DNA of 64,000 nt, from NCBI RefSeq assembly GCF_003026215.1, contig NZ_PYOC01000004.1:124001-188000 (forward strand), given 5' to 3'. This DNA comes from Photobacterium indicum. GTDB taxonomy: Bacteria; Pseudomonadota; Gammaproteobacteria; Enterobacterales; Vibrionaceae. Position numbers and translations under genes: made by a program. How positions within the stretch are numbered: the stretch's first letter is position 1; the number at the start of each line of letters is the position of its first letter. The notes beneath the pieces were generated by a model, which worked only from the letters and a program-made list of their open reading frames with translations, had not been told where the DNA came from and did not search any database. Below, piece by piece: positions 61,250 to 64,000 of this stretch.

Positions 61250-62368
61250 TTATGACTCTCTTTTTGATTTCCACTTTTTGATGCCGCTGCTTGGCTTGTT
61301 GCCATGTGGTGCTTGGCTATCACGCGTACTTTGATCACAAGAGCTTTGATCACGAGAGCTTTGACGATCACGGTTCTGACTTGGGCGATTATCACCATTG
61401 CGTGCACTGCCCGTTTTATCATCACGTTCAGTATTACGACGCGTACGAGTGAACTCACCTTTGGCTTTAAACGTTTTATACGTTGCATCACGCATACCGC
61501 GTTCACGATCACGTTGGCGCTCTTCTGCAGCTTGTTGACGGCTATCAAACAGCTTAGCATCAGTGGCTTTAGAAATTGCTTGCCCTTCAGCATCAACTTT
61601 TGATGCTTCTTCAGTGCCGCTCGACTGTGAAATCAGGGTATTAATTTCCGCAATTTCATCGTCGGTTAGGTAACGCCATTTACCGTTTGGTAGGCCATCG
61701 ATGGTGATGTTCATAATACGTACACGACGTAATTTATATACATCGTAACCAAGTGCTTCACACATACGACGGATCTGACGGTTTAAGCCTTGCGTTAGCG
61801 TGATACGGAATGAATAGTCCGTTTCTTTCTTAACCGTACAAGGTAAGGTTACCGTATCTAAAATTTCAACACCTGATGCCATTTTTTCTAAGAATTCAGG
61901 GGTGATCTGATGGTCGACACGCACCACGTATTCTTTCTCGTGTGAGTTACCTGCACGCAGAATTTTATTAACAATATCGCCATCGTTGGTTAAAAAGATC
62001 AAACCATCAGAGGGCTTATCGAGACGACCAATCGGGAAAATACGTTTACGGTGGCCAATAAAGTCCACAATGTTATCTTTAACATGACGCTCTGTTGTAC
62101 ACGTTACCCCTGTCGGCTTATTCAGCGCGATATAGATTGGGCGCTCTTTCGCACGTAACGGTTTATCATCAACCAGTACTTCGTCATCTGGCATCACTTT
62201 AGTGCCCATCTCTGGCTGCGTACCATTAATGGTTACTCTTCCCTGATCAATTAGCTTGTCCGCCTCACGGCGTGAGCAATAGCCTGTATCACTGATGAAT
62301 TTATTTAATCGAACTGGCTTGCTTTGTGTTTCAAGCTGGTCTTTATTGTCAGACTGATTTTGTGGCAT
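61250..62368 (-). CDS. rluF: RluF, 23S rRNA pseudouridine synthase
   Basis: RluF modifies uridines of 23S rRNA helix 73 in E. coli. The 372-residue protein has an S4-like RNA-binding start ([31 protein letters not shown], ~19-50). A catalytic domain follows with [49 protein letters not shown] (catalytic Asp), [10 protein letters not shown] and [28 protein letters not shown]. The residues after ~265 form an Arg/Asp/Ser/Gln-rich low-complexity tail (about 100 residues) absent in E. coli RluF, probably a flexible RNA-binding extension. Confidence 0.9.
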   Translation of the reverse strand: MPQNQSDNKDQLETQSKPVRLNKFISDTGYCSRREADKLIDQGRVTINGTQPEMGTKVMPDDEVLVDDKPLRAKERPIYIALNKPTGVTCTTERHVKDNIVDFIGHRKRIFPIGRLDKPSDGLIFLTNDGDIVNKILRAGNSHEKEYVVRVDHQITPEFLEKMASGVEILDTVTLPCTVKKETDYSFRITLTQGLNRQIRRMCEALGYDVYKLRRVRIMNITIDGLPNGKWRYLTDDEIAEINTLISQSSGTEEASKVDAEGQAISKATDAKLFDSRQQAAEERQRDRERGMRDATYKTFKAKGEFTRTRRNTERDDKTGSARNGDNRPSQNRDRQSSRDQSSCDQSTRDSQAPHGNKPSSGIKKWKSKRES

Positions 62369-62569
62369 GGGATTCTTCTTTCGTAAGCGTTTCGCAACGC
62401 GATCAAGGGTGATGTTTTCTGTATCTATAATACAAGCGTGATTTTACCTGAATCTCGACAAAACAGAACACTCTAATTATACCTATGAATGAAAAATCAC
62501 GCAGAATGCGATTTAATGAGTAAGAGAATCAATACAACCAAGCGGTTATTATTAGCCCCTCACCCAAGA

Positions 62570-62596
62570 AAAAACCGCCAAATATCGGCGGTTTTT
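62570..62596 (-). terminator. Rho-independent terminator after the RND transporter gene
   Basis: Stem AAAAACCGCC / GGCGGTTTTT around AAATATC. It lies between the RND gene stop and the rluF leader, and its symmetric A/T ends allow action in both directions. Confidence 0.85.
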
Positions 62597-62627
62597 ATTT
62601 AATGTACGAGCACTTTCGATTAATTAC

Positions 62628-64000
62628 CTATGAGTTGGGCGGTAATTCACCGTGTGTACTTCGGCCGACATAATCTTGCTGCATTGCTTTTTCCAGCTGA
62701 GCGGCAACATGACCAGGTGAGGTTGTTTTTGAGCATAACAAACGGTACATCGCAGGGATAACTAATAGCGTTACCAATGTGGCAAATGCCATACCAAAGA
62801 ACACCACAGTACCTACAGCCATACGGCTTTCAGAACCCGCGCCTGTCGACATGATAAGTGGAATAGCACCAAACAAGGTCGTAAATGCCGTCATCAGAAT
62901 AGGACGTAAACGTCGTACTGATGCATCCACAATCGCTTGCTCAAACTCAATGCCTTTGTCACGTAACTGGTTAGCAAATTCGACAATTAGAATACCGTTT
63001 TTGGTTACCATCCCAATCAACATGATCATGCCTATCTGGCTATAAATATTAAGCCCTTGCCCCATTATCCATAATCCTGCCATGCCGCCAAAGATCCCCA
63101 TCGGCACCGTTAGCATCACAACAAGAGGGTTAATAAAGCTTTCAAACTGGGCAGCCAATACCAAATACGCAATCAGTAATGCCAAACCAAAGACCATAAA
63201 GATATCACTTTGATTTTCACGGAAATCTTTCGATTCACCTGAATAGTTAATCGTGATATCACTCGGTAAAATATCAATCGCTTGTTGATCAAGAAAATCG
63301 AGAGCATTTCCTAAGGTATAACCATCATTCAGGTTACCTTTCAGCGTGATCGACTTTTGCTTATCTGTATGACTGAGGCGTTGCGGTGACGCGACTTCCT
63401 CAATTTTAGTCACGGTATCTAGCGTAACTAACTGACCCACCTTTGAGCGCAGATAAATTTGGCTAAGATCGGCTGAACTATTAAAACTGTTTTCATCACC
63501 ACGAAGGTAAACGTCATATTCCTCGCCACGATCAACGTATGTAGTTTCACTACGCCCTCCCAGCATAATCTCTAAGGTTTCAGCAATATCTGTCGCCGGA
63601 ATACCCAATTCAGCTGCTCGTTGACGGTTCACCGTCACCACCAATTCTGGCGTGGTTTCCGCGTAATCGAGATCAATGCCATTCATTATTGGGCTATCTT
63701 CGGCAATAGCTTGAAGTTTAGTGGCCCATTGGAAAAGTTCTTCATAATCAGAGCCCCCCAATACAAATTGGATAGGCTCAGAAGAACCACCACGGAAACC
63801 TGGCATCATAGGGCGTACCCAAACATCGGGAATACCTTGTAATGCTTTGCTGATCTGCCCTAGCGCTTGTTGAGCTGTCACATCACGATCAGCCCAATCT
63901 TCAAGCTGCATGATGACAAAGCCAGTCTGATCGCCCGCTCGCCCACCAAAAGCCGGGGTTTGAATACTCACCGATTTCAGCATGCCTTTACCTAACATGG
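62628..64000 (-). CDS. RND-family multidrug efflux transporter, C-terminal part (AcrB/VexB-like), runs off window
   Basis: About 456 codons of a resistance-nodulation-division pump that extrudes compounds with proton influx, in complex with a periplasmic adaptor and an outer-membrane channel. The visible half has a porter-domain part (MPGFRGGSSEPIQFVLGG, LDYAETTPELVVTVNR, ERQRAAELGIPATDIAETLE-like, YVDRGEEYDVYLRG). The C-terminal transmembrane block follows with FVLAAQFESFINPLVVMLTVP-like sequence, GLNIYSQIGMIMLIGMVTKNGILIVEFANQL and RLRPILMTAFTTLFGAIPL. The N-terminal half is beyond the window; the true start is not seen. Confidence 0.9.
   Translation of the reverse strand, partial: MLGKGMLKSVSIQTPAFGGRAGDQTGFVIMQLEDWADRDVTAQQALGQISKALQGIPDVWVRPMMPGFRGGSSEPIQFVLGGSDYEELFQWATKLQAIAEDSPIMNGIDLDYAETTPELVVTVNRQRAAELGIPATDIAETLEIMLGGRSETTYVDRGEEYDVYLRGDENSFNSSADLSQIYLRSKVGQLVTLDTVTKIEEVASPQRLSHTDKQKSITLKGNLNDGYTLGNALDFLDQQAIDILPSDITINYSGESKDFRENQSDIFMVFGLALLIAYLVLAAQFESFINPLVVMLTVPMGIFGGMAGLWIMGQGLNIYSQIGMIMLIGMVTKNGILIVEFANQLRDKGIEFEQAIVDASVRRLRPILMTAFTTLFGAIPLIMSTGAGSESRMAVGTVVFFGMAFATLVTLLVIPAMYRLLCSKTTSPGHVAAQLEKAMQQDYVGRSTHGELPPNS

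Overview
The window looks like a chromosome segment of a marine gammaproteobacterium of the Vibrionaceae, most likely Photobacterium or a close relative. This is inferred from gene content and order (YjbEFGH/GfcABCD next to Wza-Wzb-Wzc; an aroC, epmC, yfcL trio; a manA / fructose-type PTS / AraC cluster of the kind known from Vibrio) and from the AT-rich polysaccharide genes. No rRNA or tRNA gene was seen, so the genus is not proven.

Region A (1-24.6 kb, minus strand) is a surface-polysaccharide operon. A JUMPStart/ops element (24540-24577) precedes wza, a broken four-helix-bundle gene, wzb and wzc. Next come rmlBADC (dTDP-L-rhamnose) and fdtA, a GNAT gene and fdtB (dTDP-3-amino-3,6-dideoxyhexose). 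Then follow Wzx, Wzy, five transferase or SGNH/acyltransferase-type modification genes, an epimerase, galU and a partial wecA. A ketoacyl-ACP-synthase-III-like gene between the GNAT gene and fdtB survives only as a 3' remnant and is split by a degraded ISAs1-type element.

Region B (25.0-29.3 kb, plus strand) is the gfcABCD/yjbEFGH secretion-associated operon, divergent from wza. It is followed by a small unknown membrane protein and by yfcL-epmC (minus).

Region C (31.1-52.5 kb) is a second polysaccharide island. It lies between epmC and aroC, genes that are near neighbours in enterobacteria. It has an initiating sugar-phosphate transferase, a WbpM-type dehydratase and a WbpV-type reductase (a probable UDP-QuiNAc route). 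It also has a CDP-glycerol pathway (TagD plus three TagB/F-type transferases), a complete pseudaminic acid set (pseB, C, F, G, H, I) behind a second ops element (51063-51074), a second CMP-sugar-type cytidylyltransferase, and two large paralogous proteins with a GT9-like C-terminal half. A second, also broken, ISAs1 copy with a perfect 10-bp target duplication sits inside the pse/tag run. No Wzx, Wzy or ABC exporter was recognised here, so the export route of this teichoic-acid-like, pseudaminic-acid-containing polymer is unclear. This is the least conventional part of the window.

Region D (53.0-64 kb) is housekeeping: a TRIC-type channel gene, aroC, a fructose-family PTS EIIABC with manA and a divergent AraC regulator, a separate EIIA (with a degenerate HPr-like N-terminus) and EIIB, the 23S rRNA pseudouridine synthase rluF, and the C-terminal part of an RND efflux pump. 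Short CTAG/CTCG-rich degenerate repeats occur at five places and form the 3' ends of at least two coding regions.
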